From NCBI RefSeq assembly GCF_003003175.1, contig NZ_PVTY01000015.1, forward strand, positions 1 to 64,000: DNA of 64,000 nucleotides. The letters are read 5' to 3'. The position numbers and the translations under genes were made by a program. Of the stretch, positions 53,728-63,372 are shown in pieces. This stretch comes from Nesterenkonia sandarakina (GTDB taxonomy: Bacteria; Actinomycetota; Actinomycetes; Actinomycetales; Micrococcaceae). The first letter of the stretch is position 1. Each line of letters begins with the position of its first letter. The notes under the pieces were generated by a model. That model worked only from the letters and a program-made list of their open reading frames with translations, was not told the DNA's origin and ran no database searches.

Positions 53728-53734
53728 GCGTGAA

Positions 53735-54892
53735 TCACTCCTGCTCTCTGGGCGACTGGTTCTTGGGTGGTGTCTCGTGCTGGCCCTCGTTGGAGGACCC
53801 CTCGGCCTCTGCCTGGGCGGGAGGATTCCGGTGCAGCGCGGTGGCGGCGTAGGACTCCACCGGTCCCGCGGCGTGCACGGTCTCGGAGGTGCGCGGCTCC
53901 TCCAGGGTGTGGACGTGGATCCGCCAGCGGTAGGTGCCGTCCTGGTCGGCGGCGGAGTCGATCGGGGTCACGATCACCGAGTCGCCGAGGTCATCGAGCG
54001 CGTGGCGCAGCGAGGCCGCCCCGAGCGGGTCCAGCCGGACGGTGCACATGACCTCGACGCCGCTGACGTCAGCGTCGTCGGAGCTCATCGCCTCTGACTC
54101 CAGGTCTCCGGGGGAACCGGTTCCGGCTGCTGCGTCCTCGGGGCCCGAACCCTCGGGGACGGCGGCCCGCGCCGCCGCCGCTGAGCTGCCGGATCCGTCG
54201 ACGTCGGGGCGCTGCTGCCAGCCCGGCAGGCTCTGCAGCGGCGCGAAGTCCATGGCGACCCCGGTGATGGTCGCGTGCAGCGCGATGAGCACCACCAGCA
54301 GTCCGGCTCCCCCGGAGTCCACCACGTTCGCGCGCTGCAGCGCGGGCAGCTGCTCCCGGGTGTCCTGGACGGCGAGGAAGGCGCGCGAGACCACGAAGGG
54401 CATGGCCGATTCCAGGGCGGCCCGGCTCTCGGGTTCCTGCGCCTGGTTCGCCCGGTGGCGGACCTCGGCGTGGACCGCGTCGAGGACCGAGAGCATGGTG
54501 CCGGCGACCGGGTCGGTCAGCGCCGACCAGGAACGGACCTGGGCGCGTTCCAGCGCCCGGGCGAACCCGGAGATGGTGAGCCGCTCCTGCCCGTGCAGCG
54601 GTTCAGCGAGCCCGGAGATCAGCACCGCGAGCAGCGTGCCGGAGTTCCCGTAGGCCTCTGACATGGCCCGCGATCCGGCGGCGGCGAAGAGCTCACCGAG
54701 GTCCTGGGTGGAGGAGCTCTCCACGCTCGCCCGGCAGGCTCGGATCGTGGCCAGCATGTTCTCCCCGGTGTCCGAGTCAGGGATCGGGAAGACGTTGAGC
54801 CGGTTGAGGTTCTCGACGTTCTGCTCCAGTGCGGCCTCGGCCAGCATGAACCAGCGGTGCACGGCGGCGGCGCCCTTGACCTTGCCCCTCAT
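53735..54892 (-). CDS. DAK2/DhaL-domain protein (YloV/FakA-like), shortened
   Basis: The N-terminal DhaL domain resembles fatty acid kinase FakA: VHRWFMLAEAALEQNVENLN, then NVFPIPDSDTGENM. The usual sequence is PDGDTGTNM, so one Gly is Ser and one Thr is Glu beside the metal-binding aspartates. A middle domain (VMCTVRLDPLGAA) follows, but the C-terminal domain seen in about 550-residue relatives is missing and replaced by a short Glu/Pro-rich tail. Total length is 385. No fakB-like or rpmB gene is beside it. Function is uncertain. Confidence 0.72.
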   Translation of the reverse strand: MRGKVKGAAAVHRWFMLAEAALEQNVENLNRLNVFPIPDSDTGENMLATIRACRASVESSSTQDLGELFAAAGSRAMSEAYGNSGTLLAVLISGLAEPLHGQERLTISGFARALERAQVRSWSALTDPVAGTMLSVLDAVHAEVRHRANQAQEPESRAALESAMPFVVSRAFLAVQDTREQLPALQRANVVDSGGAGLLVVLIALHATITGVAMDFAPLQSLPGWQQRPDVDGSGSSAAAARAAVPEGSGPEDAAAGTGSPGDLESEAMSSDDADVSGVEVMCTVRLDPLGAASLRHALDDLGDSVIVTPIDSAADQDGTYRWRIHVHTLEEPRTSETVHAAGPVESYAATALHRNPPAQAEAEGSSNEGQHETPPKNQSPREQE

Positions 54893-54931
54893 GAGAACTC
54901 CCCCACCGATTCGGCGGCGTCCGGCCCGGGC

Positions 54932-55957
54932 TCAGAGCGAGTTCGCATACTCGTCCAGGGTGCTCTCGGCCAGGGCCTCGGTGATGTCATCCATGGCCTG
55001 CTCATCCGGGTAGAAGATCCACTGGCCGTCCTCGGAGTAGCCGCTGCCTCCGGTGGGGACGGTGAGCATGTCGACGCTCTCGGAGGTGTCGCGCAGGTTC
55101 CAGCGCAGCGCGGCCGCGGCACCGGCGTCGAGGGTCTCGTCGACGGTCAGGTGCGGAGAGAAGGTCTCGACCATCTCCTGGACCTTGGCGGGGTTGCGCA
55201 GGTTGCTCGGGGTCAGCGTCTCGTAGAGCACGGCGCGGAGGAAGGCCTGCTGGTTGCGCACCCGCTGGAGGTCCCCGTCGGGGAAGCTCGCGCGGTGCCG
55301 GACGAAGGACAGCGCCTCCTCGGAGGTCATCTCCTGCCAGCCCGGATGGAAGGTGAAGCCCTGCTCGGTGGTGAAGGAGTGGTCGTAGCCGGAGTTCACG
55401 GTCACTCCGCCGAGCGCGTCGACCACGCCGATGAATCCGAGCATGTCCACCGCGGCCACATGATCGACCCGCACCTGGAAGAGGGATTCGATGGTGCTCA
55501 CGGTCAGCGGGATCCCGCCCAGGCTCAGTGCGGCGTTAATCTTGTGCGAACCGTGTCCCGGGACCTCGACCCAGAGGTCCCGCGGGATCGACATGACCTG
55601 CATGCTCTCCCGGTCGCTGGGGACATGGATCAGCATCATCGAGTCGGACCGTCCGCCCTGGGGCACCCGGGGCAGGTCCTCGGTGGTGCCGGATCCGCCG
55701 TTGTCGTCGGAGCCCAGCAGCAGGATGTTGATCGATTCGTCGTGCTCGGCCTTGACCGGCCGGACCTGCTCCTCCGGAAAGCTCTCCACGAAGACCTGGG
55801 CATTGGACTCGTAGGTGTTGCTCAAAGTGTTCAGATATCGCACCGACGCGACCACGAGTCCCAGCACGACGACGGCGACCGCGGTCACGACGATCCAGGC
55901 GGCGCGACGCCCACGCCGTGCGGGCCGGGGCCTCACGTGGTCGACCTCATACGTCAT
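54932..55957 (-). CDS. LytR-CpsA-Psr (LCP) family protein
   Basis: A second LCP transferase has a single membrane helix (about residues 17-43) and an extracytoplasmic LCP domain: LLLGSDDNGG, RSDSMMLIHVPSDR, VMSIPRDLWVEVPG and LSFVRHRASFPDGDLQRVRN. It is similar in layout to the first LCP protein but with a shorter N-terminus. CAGGAGC precedes ATG 55957. Downstream is the DAK2 gene. It probably attaches a wall polymer to peptidoglycan; redundancy between the two LCP proteins is usual. Confidence 0.9.
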   Translation of the reverse strand: MTYEVDHVRPRPARRGRRAAWIVVTAVAVVVLGLVVASVRYLNTLSNTYESNAQVFVESFPEEQVRPVKAEHDESINILLLGSDDNGGSGTTEDLPRVPQGGRSDSMMLIHVPSDRESMQVMSIPRDLWVEVPGHGSHKINAALSLGGIPLTVSTIESLFQVRVDHVAAVDMLGFIGVVDALGGVTVNSGYDHSFTTEQGFTFHPGWQEMTSEEALSFVRHRASFPDGDLQRVRNQQAFLRAVLYETLTPSNLRNPAKVQEMVETFSPHLTVDETLDAGAAAALRWNLRDTSESVDMLTVPTGGSGYSEDGQWIFYPDEQAMDDITEALAESTLDEYANSL

Positions 55958-56009
55958 CTGGTGCTCCTGGAATGGGCATGCGCTTGGAACTTCATACAGA
56001 ATATGTCAT

Positions 56010-56561
56010 GTGTCTATAAACCCCGCTGATCACCGTGCTCCCGCTCGTGGCGTCGCCACCGCCCTGCTGGGACTCGTGCTGCTCAGCGGCTGCGCCTCCA
56101 CGGCGACGGTGGAGGCGGCCCCCGACGCCGCGAACCCCGACTGCGCCGATGTGATGCTCACCGTGCCTGACGTGCTGGGCGACCACGAGCTGCGCCCCAC
56201 CACCTCCCAGGGCACCGCGGTCTGGGGTGAGCCCAGCCAGGTGGTCATGCGCTGCGGGGTGGTCCCGCCGGGTCCGAGCCCCGAGCACTGTGTGGGCGCC
56301 GACGGCGTGGACTGGCTCGCGCTGGAGGAGGACGAACAGACCTGGCGGCTGGTCACCTACGGTCGGGATCCGGCCGTGGAGGTGCTGCTGAACCTCGACG
56401 GGGTCGCCTCCTCCACCGCAATGCTCGGCCTGGCCCCCGCCGTGCAGCGGGTGGAGCAGACCCGGGCATGCACCACCACAGATCAGGAGATCGAGCAGAC
56501 CGAGGACGCCCAGGAGGTCCAGGAGGGCGAGGTCACCGAGGGCGGCGTCCCCGAAGACTGA
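56010..56561 (+). CDS. DUF3515 lipoprotein
   Basis: The start is GTG 56010, which gives the signal peptide ...ATALLGLVLLSGC with a lipobox Cys near residue 24. The mature part has DUF3515 features: CADVMLTVPDVLG, AVWGEPSQVVMRCGV and a second cysteine in PEHCVGADGVDW, with acidic repeats (EDAQEVQEGEV) at the C-terminus. The function of the family is unknown. It converges with ddl, a conserved arrangement in actinobacteria, and diverges from the LCP gene. Confidence 0.85.
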   Translation: MSINPADHRAPARGVATALLGLVLLSGCASTATVEAAPDAANPDCADVMLTVPDVLGDHELRPTTSQGTAVWGEPSQVVMRCGVVPPGPSPEHCVGADGVDWLALEEDEQTWRLVTYGRDPAVEVLLNLDGVASSTAMLGLAPAVQRVEQTRACTTTDQEIEQTEDAQEVQEGEVTEGGVPED

Positions 56562-56591
56562 GGGGCCGGCCCCGACTCCGGGGCAGCCGCC

Positions 56592-57740
56592 TCAGCGCAG
56601 GCCGGCAGGACGCTGCAGCGCCAGCGAGATCAGTTCCGTGATCAGCTCGGTGTAGTCGATGCCGGTGGCCTTCCACATCTGCGGGTACATGCTGATCGGG
56701 GTGAACCCGGGCATGGTGTTGACCTCGTTGATGATCACGTCCCCGGTGGTGGTGTAGAAGAAGTCCGCCCTTGAGATGCCCTCGGCGTCGAGCGCCTCGA
56801 AGGCGACCACCGCCTGGCGGCGGATCTCGTCGCTTACCTCCTCCGGCAGCTCGGCAGGGCAGGAGAGGTCCGCGGCGGCGGCGTCGGTGTACTTGGCGTT
56901 GAAGTCGTAGAACTGGTGCGCCTGGGAGCCGTCGTGGACCACGATCTCGCCCAGCAGCGAGGCCCGGGCGGAGGCGCCGCCGTGTGAGCCGAGCACCCCG
57001 CACTCGATCTCCCGGCCATCGATGCCCTGCTCCACGATCACCTTGGGGTCGTGCTTGCGCGCCTCGGCGATCGCGTCCTCGAGCTGGACGGGGTCCTCGA
57101 CCCGGGTGATGCCCATCGAGGAACCGGCCCGCGAGGGCTTCACGAACACCGGGAGCTGCAGCTCGCGGATCCGTTCCAGCGCGGCGGCGGGATCCTGGGT
57201 CCACTGCCGGTCGGTGATGGTGACCCATGGCCCGACGTTGAGCCCGGCGGCGGCGAAGGCGATCTTCATGAAGTGCTTGTCCATGGCCATCGCGGAGCTC
57301 AGCACGCCTGCGCCGACATAGGGCAGTCCGGCGAGCTCGAGCAGGCCCTGGAGGGTGCCGTCCTCGCCGAAGGGGCCGTGGAGCAGCGGGAACACCACAT
57401 CGACATGGCCCAGCGCGGTGGAGCTGCCGTCGGCGTGGACCTCGAGGAGGTCCGCGCGGCGCTCGGATGATCCGGCGGCCCCGGAGTGGAGCTGCACCGT
57501 GGATTCGGTGGGCAGCACCCGGGGAAGCTCGGTCCCGCCGAAGCCGTGGCTGCGCGGGTCGGTGACCGGGCGGGTCCACTGGCCGGTGGAGGTGATGCCG
57601 ATCGCGACGACGTCGTAGGCGTCGGTGTCGATGGCGCCCAGCACACCGGCGGCGGTCACGCAGCTCACCGAGTGTTCGGAGGACTGGCCGCCGTAGAGGA
57701 CGAGGACACGGGGCTTCAGCGGGGGGTCAATCTCTGCCAT
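56592..57740 (-). CDS. ddl: D-alanine-D-alanine ligase
   Basis: Ddl joins two D-alanines for peptidoglycan precursors. The ATP-grasp fold shows VLYGGQSSEHSVSC, KPSRAGSSMGITRV and the C-terminal metal-binding INEVNTMPGFT. The length (382 residues) suits type I actinobacterial Ddl. It begins 3 bp after the gpsA stop, so ddl is the last gene of the murA-plsC-gpsA-ddl unit. Confidence 0.95.
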   Translation of the reverse strand: MAEIDPPLKPRVLVLYGGQSSEHSVSCVTAAGVLGAIDTDAYDVVAIGITSTGQWTRPVTDPRSHGFGGTELPRVLPTESTVQLHSGAAGSSERRADLLEVHADGSSTALGHVDVVFPLLHGPFGEDGTLQGLLELAGLPYVGAGVLSSAMAMDKHFMKIAFAAAGLNVGPWVTITDRQWTQDPAAALERIRELQLPVFVKPSRAGSSMGITRVEDPVQLEDAIAEARKHDPKVIVEQGIDGREIECGVLGSHGGASARASLLGEIVVHDGSQAHQFYDFNAKYTDAAAADLSCPAELPEEVSDEIRRQAVVAFEALDAEGISRADFFYTTTGDVIINEVNTMPGFTPISMYPQMWKATGIDYTELITELISLALQRPAGLR

Positions 57741-57743
57741 GGG

Positions 57744-58763
57744 TCAGCTTCCTTCGGCTTTGAGGTCTCGGGCCAGCAGCAGCGAGGCCAGGCGGTCCAC
57801 CGGCAGCTTGCCGTCCAGGACGGCCACCACGGCTTCACAGATGGGCATCTCGATGTCGTGCTGGCGGGCCAGCTCCACCACGGCGGAGCCGGACTTCATG
57901 CCCTCCGCGGTCTGGGAGAGCTTCGCCGTGGCCTCCTCGGCGGAGAGTCCCTCACCGAGGAGCCGGCCGGCGCTGCGGTTGCGCGAGAGCGGGGAGGCGC
58001 AGGTCGCGACGAGGTCGCCGAGTCCGGCGAGTCCGGAGAAGGTCTCCAGCCTGCCGCCGAGCACGGTGGCCAGCCGAGTGGTCTCGGCGAGCCCGCGGGT
58101 GATCACCGAGGCCTTGGAGTTGTCACCCAACTGCTGGCCGTCGCAGATGCCCACGGCCAGGGCGATCACATTCTTGACGATCCCGGCGATCTCGACTCCG
58201 GTCACATCGGTGTTGGTATAGGGCCGGAAGTACTGGTTGTTGCACAGCGCGGCGACCCGCTCGGCGGTTGCCTCATCGGCGCAGGCGACCACCGAGGCGG
58301 TGGGCTGCTCGCGGGCGATCTCCATGGCCAGGTTGGGCCCGGAGACCACCACGATGCGTTCCGCGGCGATGTCCAGCTCCGCGGCGATGACCTCGGACAT
58401 GCGCAGATCGGTGCGGCGCTCCAGGCCCTTGATCAGCGAGACCAGGACGGCGGAGGCCTGCATGTTCTCGCGGACCACTTCCAGGTGCGAGCGCAGCGAC
58501 TGGGCCGGAACGGCGAGCACGATGACCTCTGCGTCCCGCACGGCCTCGGCGAGGTCGCTGGTGGCGGTGATCGACTCCGGGAGCCGGATCTCGCCCAGGT
58601 AGGTGGTGTTGGTGTGGGACTCGGTGATCTCGGCGGCCACCTCCGGGCGGCGGGCCCAGAGCACGATCGCAGAGTCATGGCCTGAGAGCACGGCCGCGTC
58701 AGCCATCACCTTGGCGAAGGTGGTGCCCCAGCTGCCGGCTCCGAGTACGGCGATCTTGGTCAT
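57744..58763 (-). CDS. gpsA: Glycerol-3-phosphate dehydrogenase [NAD(P)+]
   Basis: GpsA reduces dihydroxyacetone phosphate to glycerol-3-phosphate for phospholipid synthesis. The dinucleotide motif GAGSWGTTFAKV is at the N-terminus, the catalytic lysine in GIVKNVIALAVG (near residue 200) and the substrate-binding region GDNSKASVITRG follow. The length is normal. It overlaps plsC by 4 bp, so the same operon supplies glycerol-3-phosphate and acylates it. Confidence 0.95.
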   Translation of the reverse strand: MTKIAVLGAGSWGTTFAKVMADAAVLSGHDSAIVLWARRPEVAAEITESHTNTTYLGEIRLPESITATSDLAEAVRDAEVIVLAVPAQSLRSHLEVVRENMQASAVLVSLIKGLERRTDLRMSEVIAAELDIAAERIVVVSGPNLAMEIAREQPTASVVACADEATAERVAALCNNQYFRPYTNTDVTGVEIAGIVKNVIALAVGICDGQQLGDNSKASVITRGLAETTRLATVLGGRLETFSGLAGLGDLVATCASPLSRNRSAGRLLGEGLSAEEATAKLSQTAEGMKSGSAVVELARQHDIEMPICEAVVAVLDGKLPVDRLASLLLARDLKAEGS

Positions 58764-59698
58764 GACTGACCCTCCTGTGCGTCGTCGGGCCTGATGGTCG
58801 GGGGCTGCGGGGTCTCCGCGGTCGGGCTGGCGGCGCGCGGGGCTCGGCGCGGCTGCCGGCGCGGCACGCGCTGACGCAGGCTGCGGTCCCAGATCAGCTC
58901 CGGGGCCGCTTCTCCGCGCAGCTCCGCGACGCCCTCGGTGAGCGCGGCTTCGATGCGTTCGGTGGCTTCGGTGAGCACCGTCCGGGTCATCGGGCCGGAG
59001 CGCAGGTCGGAGAGGTCGATCGGCTCCCCCACTGTGAGCTGGTAGCGCTTGCGCGGGAAGAACTTGGGCAGCTTCGCGTAGGTGCCGAAGAGCTCCTGGA
59101 CCCCCCAGTGCGTGATCGGGATCAGCGGGGCTCCGGTGCTCAGCGCGAGCCGGGCCGCACCGGTCTTCGCGCGCATCGGCCAGCCCTCGGGGTCCCGGGT
59201 GAGCGTCCCCTCGGGGTAGATCAGGACCGCGCCGTCGGCGGCGATCACGTCCTTGGCCGCCTCCAGCGAGCGGCCGGCATCGCTGCGGCTGTCCCGGGAG
59301 ACCGGGATCTGCTTGAGACCGGTGAACACCTTGCCCAGCACCGGGATCCGGACCAGCGAGTCCTTGATCAGGAAGTGGAAGGTGTGGCCGCTGCGATAGA
59401 CCGCGTGCGCGACGATCAGCGGGTCGATCTCGCTGACATGGTTCGCCACCACGATGAACCCGCCCTCGGGCAGGGTCTCCAGGCCCTTCCAGCGGCGTCC
59501 CAGGGCCAGGTTCAGCACCGGGATGCAGACCGCGGCCGCGCCCGAGAACACCAACCGGGTGCCGCGCCCCACGGTGTAGTCGATCGCGTCGACACCCGCG
59601 AGGGGGCGCCTGGAGGAGGGGCGGCTCGAGCCAGACCTGCGGCGGCTCGAGCGGCCTCGGCCCTCGACGGGTGCTGGGTCGCTGCTGGAATCGGTCAC
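58760..59698 (-). CDS. 1-acyl-sn-glycerol-3-phosphate acyltransferase (PlsC-like)
   Basis: The acyltransferase makes phosphatidic acid. The catalytic motif NHVSEIDPLI, of NHX4D form, lies near residue 86, and the substrate-binding EGTLTRDPEGWP near 163. One hydrophobic helix (about 49-67) anchors it. N- and C-terminal extensions are basic and disordered (RSSRRRSGSSRPSSRRP). It sits between murA and gpsA, tying lipid synthesis to wall precursor synthesis. The 4-bp overlap with gpsA suggests coupling. Confidence 0.88.
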   Translation of the reverse strand: MTDSSSDPAPVEGRGRSSRRRSGSSRPSSRRPLAGVDAIDYTVGRGTRLVFSGAAAVCIPVLNLALGRRWKGLETLPEGGFIVVANHVSEIDPLIVAHAVYRSGHTFHFLIKDSLVRIPVLGKVFTGLKQIPVSRDSRSDAGRSLEAAKDVIAADGAVLIYPEGTLTRDPEGWPMRAKTGAARLALSTGAPLIPITHWGVQELFGTYAKLPKFFPRKRYQLTVGEPIDLSDLRSGPMTRTVLTEATERIEAALTEGVAELRGEAAPELIWDRSLRQRVPRRQPRRAPRAASPTAETPQPPTIRPDDAQEGQS

Positions 59699-59722
59699 AG
59701 AGACAAACCCTACCGGCCCGAC

Positions 59723-61045
59723 TCAGCGTTCGGACATCACGACATCCGCACCCAGGTCGCCCAGCTTGTCCATGAAGTGCTCGTAGCCGCGGTTGATGAC
59801 CTCGATGCCGGTGACCCGGGAGGTGCCGTTGGCGGCCAGCGCGGCGATCAGGTGGGAGAAGCCGCCGCGCAGGTCAGGGACGTCGATGTCGGCGCCCTGG
59901 AGCTCCACGGGACCTGAGATCACGGCGGAATGCAGGAAGTTGCGCTGCCCGAAGCGGCAGGGGCTCGAGCCCAGGCACTCCCGGTGCAGCTGGATCGAGG
60001 CGCCCATGCGCTTGAGCGCCTCGGTGAAGCCGAACCGGTTCTCATAGACCGTCTCGTGCACGATCGAGACCCCATGGGCCTGGGTGAGCGCGACGACCAG
60101 CGGCTGCTGCCAGTCGGTCATGAAGCCCGGGTGCACGTCGGTCTCGAGCACCAGCGGCTTCAGGGCGTGGCCTGCGTGCCAGAAGCGGATGCCGTCGTCG
60201 TCCACGGCGAACTCGCCGCCGATCTTGCGGTAGGTGTTCAAGAACGCCATCAGGTCGCGCTGCGCGGCGCCCTTGACGTAGATGTCACCCTGGGTGACCA
60301 GCGCCGCAGAGGCCCAGGAGGCCGTCTCGTTGCGGTCCGTGATCGCGCGGTGGCGGTAGCCGGAGAGCCGGTCCACGCCCTCGATGCGGATGGTGCGGTC
60401 GGTGTAGACCGTGATGATCGCGCCCATCTGCTGCAGGATCGCGATCAGGTCGTGGATCTCGGGCTCCACGGCGGCGTTCTCGAGCTCGGTGATGCCCTCG
60501 GCGAGCACCGCGGTGAGCAGCACCTGCTCGGTCGCGCCCACTGACGGGTAGGGCAGGGTCAGCTTCGCACCCTTGAGCCCGCGCGGCGCGGAGATGTGGA
60601 TGCCGGTGGGGGACTTGTCGACGACGGCGCCGAAGTTGCGCAGCACCTCGAGGTGATAGTCGATCGGGCGGTCACCGATGCGGCAGCCGCCGAGGTCGGG
60701 GATGAACGCCTCGCCGTGCTGGTGCATCAGCGGGCCGCAGAACAGGATCGGAATCCGGGAGTCCCCGGCATAGGCGTCGATCTCGGAGTGCGCGGCGCTG
60801 TAGGACTCGCGGGGATCCAGGGTCAGGTCGTTGGTGACCGGGTCTGCCTCGACCTTGACGCCGTGGATCTGGAGCAGATTGGTGACGATCTCGACGTCTT
60901 TGATCGCCGGGACGTTGCGCAGCTGCGAGGGCTCGCTGCCGAGCAGCGCGGCCACCATGGCCTTGGGCACGAGGTTCTTGGCGCCACGGACGTGGACGGA
61001 TCCCTCGAGTGGCTTTCCACCCTGGACGGTGAGCAGCTTGGCCAT
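59723..61045 (-). CDS. murA: UDP-N-acetylglucosamine 1-carboxyvinyltransferase
   Basis: MurA adds enolpyruvate to UDP-GlcNAc, the first committed peptidoglycan step, and is the target of fosfomycin. The catalytic loop keeps cysteine (DLGGCRIGDRP, equivalent to E. coli Cys115), so it should be fosfomycin-sensitive at this site, unlike the mycobacterial Asp form. Residues GAKNLVPKAMVAALL include the conserved Lys and Asn. ATG 61045 is chosen over 61102 by homology. The order murA-plsC-gpsA-ddl puts envelope precursor and lipid synthesis together. Confidence 0.94.
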   Translation of the reverse strand: MAKLLTVQGGKPLEGSVHVRGAKNLVPKAMVAALLGSEPSQLRNVPAIKDVEIVTNLLQIHGVKVEADPVTNDLTLDPRESYSAAHSEIDAYAGDSRIPILFCGPLMHQHGEAFIPDLGGCRIGDRPIDYHLEVLRNFGAVVDKSPTGIHISAPRGLKGAKLTLPYPSVGATEQVLLTAVLAEGITELENAAVEPEIHDLIAILQQMGAIITVYTDRTIRIEGVDRLSGYRHRAITDRNETASWASAALVTQGDIYVKGAAQRDLMAFLNTYRKIGGEFAVDDDGIRFWHAGHALKPLVLETDVHPGFMTDWQQPLVVALTQAHGVSIVHETVYENRFGFTEALKRMGASIQLHRECLGSSPCRFGQRNFLHSAVISGPVELQGADIDVPDLRGGFSHLIAALAANGTSRVTGIEVINRGYEHFMDKLGDLGADVVMSER

Positions 61046-61190
61046 TGGACTGGATGTCCCTTCTTCGACAAACGTGGAATGTAGCTTTGCCACTGTAACC
61101 ACATCCGCTGAGATACCTTCCCAGTTCCGCCGGCGGCTGAGGCAACGATTCGATCAAGGCTGACCCCTGACCGGGACCGATCCGGCGAGG

Positions 61191-61796
61191 TCAGACCTTT
61201 GCTGGCAGGGTTTTCGGCTTGAATCCCGGGCGGGTGGCCTCGAAGGCCTCAACGGAGGACTCCTCGCGCAATGTGAGCGAGATATCGTCGAGCCCCTCCA
61301 GCAGCCGCCACCGGGTGTAGTTGTCGATCTCGAAGGTGGTGTCCACCGAGCCGCAGCGCACGGTGCGGTTCACCAGGTCCACGGTGATCTCGGTGCCGGG
61401 GTTGTTCTCCAGCTCCTTCCAGATCAGCTCCACATCGGGCTGGGCGACCTTCGCCGCAAGCAGGCCCTGCTTGGCGGAGTTGCCGTAGAAGATGTCGGCG
61501 AAGCGGGAAGAGATCACGGCGCGGAAGCCGTAGTCCTTCAGCGCCCAGACCGCGTGCTCGCGGGAGGAGCCGGTGCCGAAGTCCGACCCGGCGACCAGCA
61601 CCGAGCCGTGCTTGTAGACGGGCTGGTTCAGCACGAAGTCCGGGTTCTTGCGCCAGGAGGAGAAGAGCGCGTCCTCGAAGCCGGTCTTGGTGATCCGCTT
61701 CAGGTAGACCGCGGGGATGATCTGGTCGGTGTCGACGTTCGACTGCTTCAGCGGGACGCCGACGCCGGTGTGCGTGGTGATGGGTTCCATGGTCAC
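61191..61796 (-). CDS. leuD: 3-isopropylmalate dehydratase small subunit
   Basis: LeuD supplies the swivel domain of isopropylmalate isomerase in leucine synthesis. The conserved [28 protein letters not shown] and [17 protein letters not shown] are present. At 201 residues it has standard length. It starts 25 bp after leuC, with which it forms a heterodimer. Leucine-dependent control is likely through the divergent IclR-type regulator. Confidence 0.95.
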   Translation of the reverse strand: MTMEPITTHTGVGVPLKQSNVDTDQIIPAVYLKRITKTGFEDALFSSWRKNPDFVLNQPVYKHGSVLVAGSDFGTGSSREHAVWALKDYGFRAVISSRFADIFYGNSAKQGLLAAKVAQPDVELIWKELENNPGTEITVDLVNRTVRCGSVDTTFEIDNYTRWRLLEGLDDISLTLREESSVEAFEATRPGFKPKTLPAKV

Positions 61797-61821
61797 TTTC
61801 TCAGCTGTCTCGAGCGGAGGC

Positions 61822-63255
61822 TCAGGCGGGGACGAGGATGTCGGCGGGGGCGGAGAGCGTGCCGCGGATCGCGGTGGCGGCGGCCACCACCGGGGAGACC
61901 AGGTGGGTGCGTCCGCCCTTGCCCTGTCGGCCCTCGAAGTTGCGGTTCGAGGTGGAGGCGCAGCGCTCCCCCGGGGCCAGCTGGTCCGGGTTCATGCCCA
62001 GACACATCGAGCAGCCGGCGAAGCGCCACTCGGCGCCGAACTCCTTGAAGATCTTGTCCAGGCCCTCGGCCTCGGCCTGCAGCCGGACCTTCGCGGAGCC
62101 CGGGACCACGATCATCCGGACGTCCGGGTCCTTGTCGCGGCCGGCGATGATCTCCGCGGCGGCGCGCAGGTCCTCCATCCGGGAGTTGGTGCAGGAGCCC
62201 AGGAACACGGTGTCCACGCGGATGTCCTTCATCCGGGTGCCCGGCTGAAGGTCCATGTAGGTCAGCGCCCGCTCGGCGGACTCGCGGGCGACGTCGTCGG
62301 TGAAGTCGGTGGGGGCCGGCACTGCGCCGTTGAGGCTCACACCCTGCCCGGGGTTGGTGCCCCAGGTGACGAAGGGGTCCAGGGTGTCGGCGTCGAGGAT
62401 GACCTCGGCGTCGAAGACCGCGCCGTCATCGGTGCGCAGCGAGTCCCAGTACTCGATCGCGGCGTCCCAGTCCTCACCCTGCGGGGCGTGCGGGCGGCCC
62501 TTGATGAACTCATATGTCGTCGCGTCCGGGGCGATCATGCCGGCCCGGGCGCCAGCCTCGATGGACATGTTGCAGATGGTCATCCGCGCGTCCATGGAGA
62601 GCTCCTCGATGGCGCTGCCGCGGTATTCGAGCACGTAGCCCTGCCCGCCGCCGGTGCCGATCTCGGCGATGACCGCCAGGATGATGTCCTTGGAGCTGAC
62701 GCCGGGCCGCAGCGACCCGTTGACGGTGATCGCCATGGTCTTGAACGGCTTCAGCGGCAGGGTCTGGGTGGCCAGGACGTGTTCGACCTCGGAGGTGCCG
62801 ATGCCCATGGCCAGAGCGCCGAAGGCCCCGTGGGTGGATGTGTGAGAGTCGCCGCAGACCACGGTCATGCCGGGCTGGGTGAGGCCCAGCTGCGGGCCCA
62901 CCACGTGGACGATCCCCTGGTCGGCGTCGCCCAGGGAGTGGATCCGGACGCCGAACTCCTCGGCGTTGGCGCGCAGCGTGTCGACCTGCTTGCGTGAGAT
63001 CGGGTCCGCGATGGGTTTGTCGATCTCCAGCGTCGGGGTGTTGTGGTCCTCGGTGGCGATGGTCAGGTCCGGGCGGCGGACCGGACGGCCGGCCAGGCGG
63101 AGACCTTCGAAGGCCTGCGGGCTGGTGACCTCGTGGACCAGGTGCAGGTCGATGTAGAGCAGGTCCGGAGACCGCTGACCGTCGGACTCTTTGCCGGGGA
63201 CGACGACGTGGTCGCGCCAGACCTTTTCAGGCAATGTGAGTGGCGTGTTCGCCAT
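61822..63255 (-). CDS. leuC: 3-isopropylmalate dehydratase large subunit
   Basis: LeuC carries the [4Fe-4S] cluster that activates the hydroxyl of isopropylmalate. The three cluster cysteines are in [13 protein letters not shown] and [16 protein letters not shown]. The opening KVWRDHVVV and [17 protein letters not shown] are typical, and 477 residues is the standard length. An AGGAGG site precedes ATG 63255. The promoter region is shared with the divergent IclR-family gene and contains an inverted repeat. Confidence 0.96.
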   Translation of the reverse strand: MANTPLTLPEKVWRDHVVVPGKESDGQRSPDLLYIDLHLVHEVTSPQAFEGLRLAGRPVRRPDLTIATEDHNTPTLEIDKPIADPISRKQVDTLRANAEEFGVRIHSLGDADQGIVHVVGPQLGLTQPGMTVVCGDSHTSTHGAFGALAMGIGTSEVEHVLATQTLPLKPFKTMAITVNGSLRPGVSSKDIILAVIAEIGTGGGQGYVLEYRGSAIEELSMDARMTICNMSIEAGARAGMIAPDATTYEFIKGRPHAPQGEDWDAAIEYWDSLRTDDGAVFDAEVILDADTLDPFVTWGTNPGQGVSLNGAVPAPTDFTDDVARESAERALTYMDLQPGTRMKDIRVDTVFLGSCTNSRMEDLRAAAEIIAGRDKDPDVRMIVVPGSAKVRLQAEAEGLDKIFKEFGAEWRFAGCSMCLGMNPDQLAPGERCASTSNRNFEGRQGKGGRTHLVSPVVAAATAIRGTLSAPADILVPA

Positions 63256-63307
63256 GGGATCCTCCTGATGGGCTCACTCTCTACAGAACCACCATTGGGC
63301 GGCGGCA

Positions 63308-63341
63308 TCTATACCCCGCACGCAGGTCTCATTATCTGAGA
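63308..63341. promoter_or_regulatory. leuC / iclR operator region
   Basis: TCTCATTATCTGAGA (63327-63341) has exact 5-bp inverted arms around TTATC. For leuC, a -10-like TATAGA (minus strand, 63308-63313) puts the operator over the -35 position. It also lies over the -35 position of the iclR transcript. It is the likely binding site of the divergent IclR protein, as with LeuR/LtbR/NdgR-type regulators in other actinobacteria. Confidence 0.6.
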
Positions 63342-63360
63342 TCGCCGGCGCGTTTACCAG

Positions 63361-63366
63361 TATCAT
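63361..63366 (+). promoter_or_regulatory. -10 element of the iclR gene (leaderless)
   Basis: TATCAT, five of six consensus bases, ends 6 nt before ATG 63373. No ribosome-binding site is present. Confidence 0.55.
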
Positions 63367-63372
63367 GGGCAC

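Noticed and set aside
51550-53733. A 727-codon plus-strand frame opposite recG
   Set aside because: Same pattern: full overlap with a certain gene and no domain.
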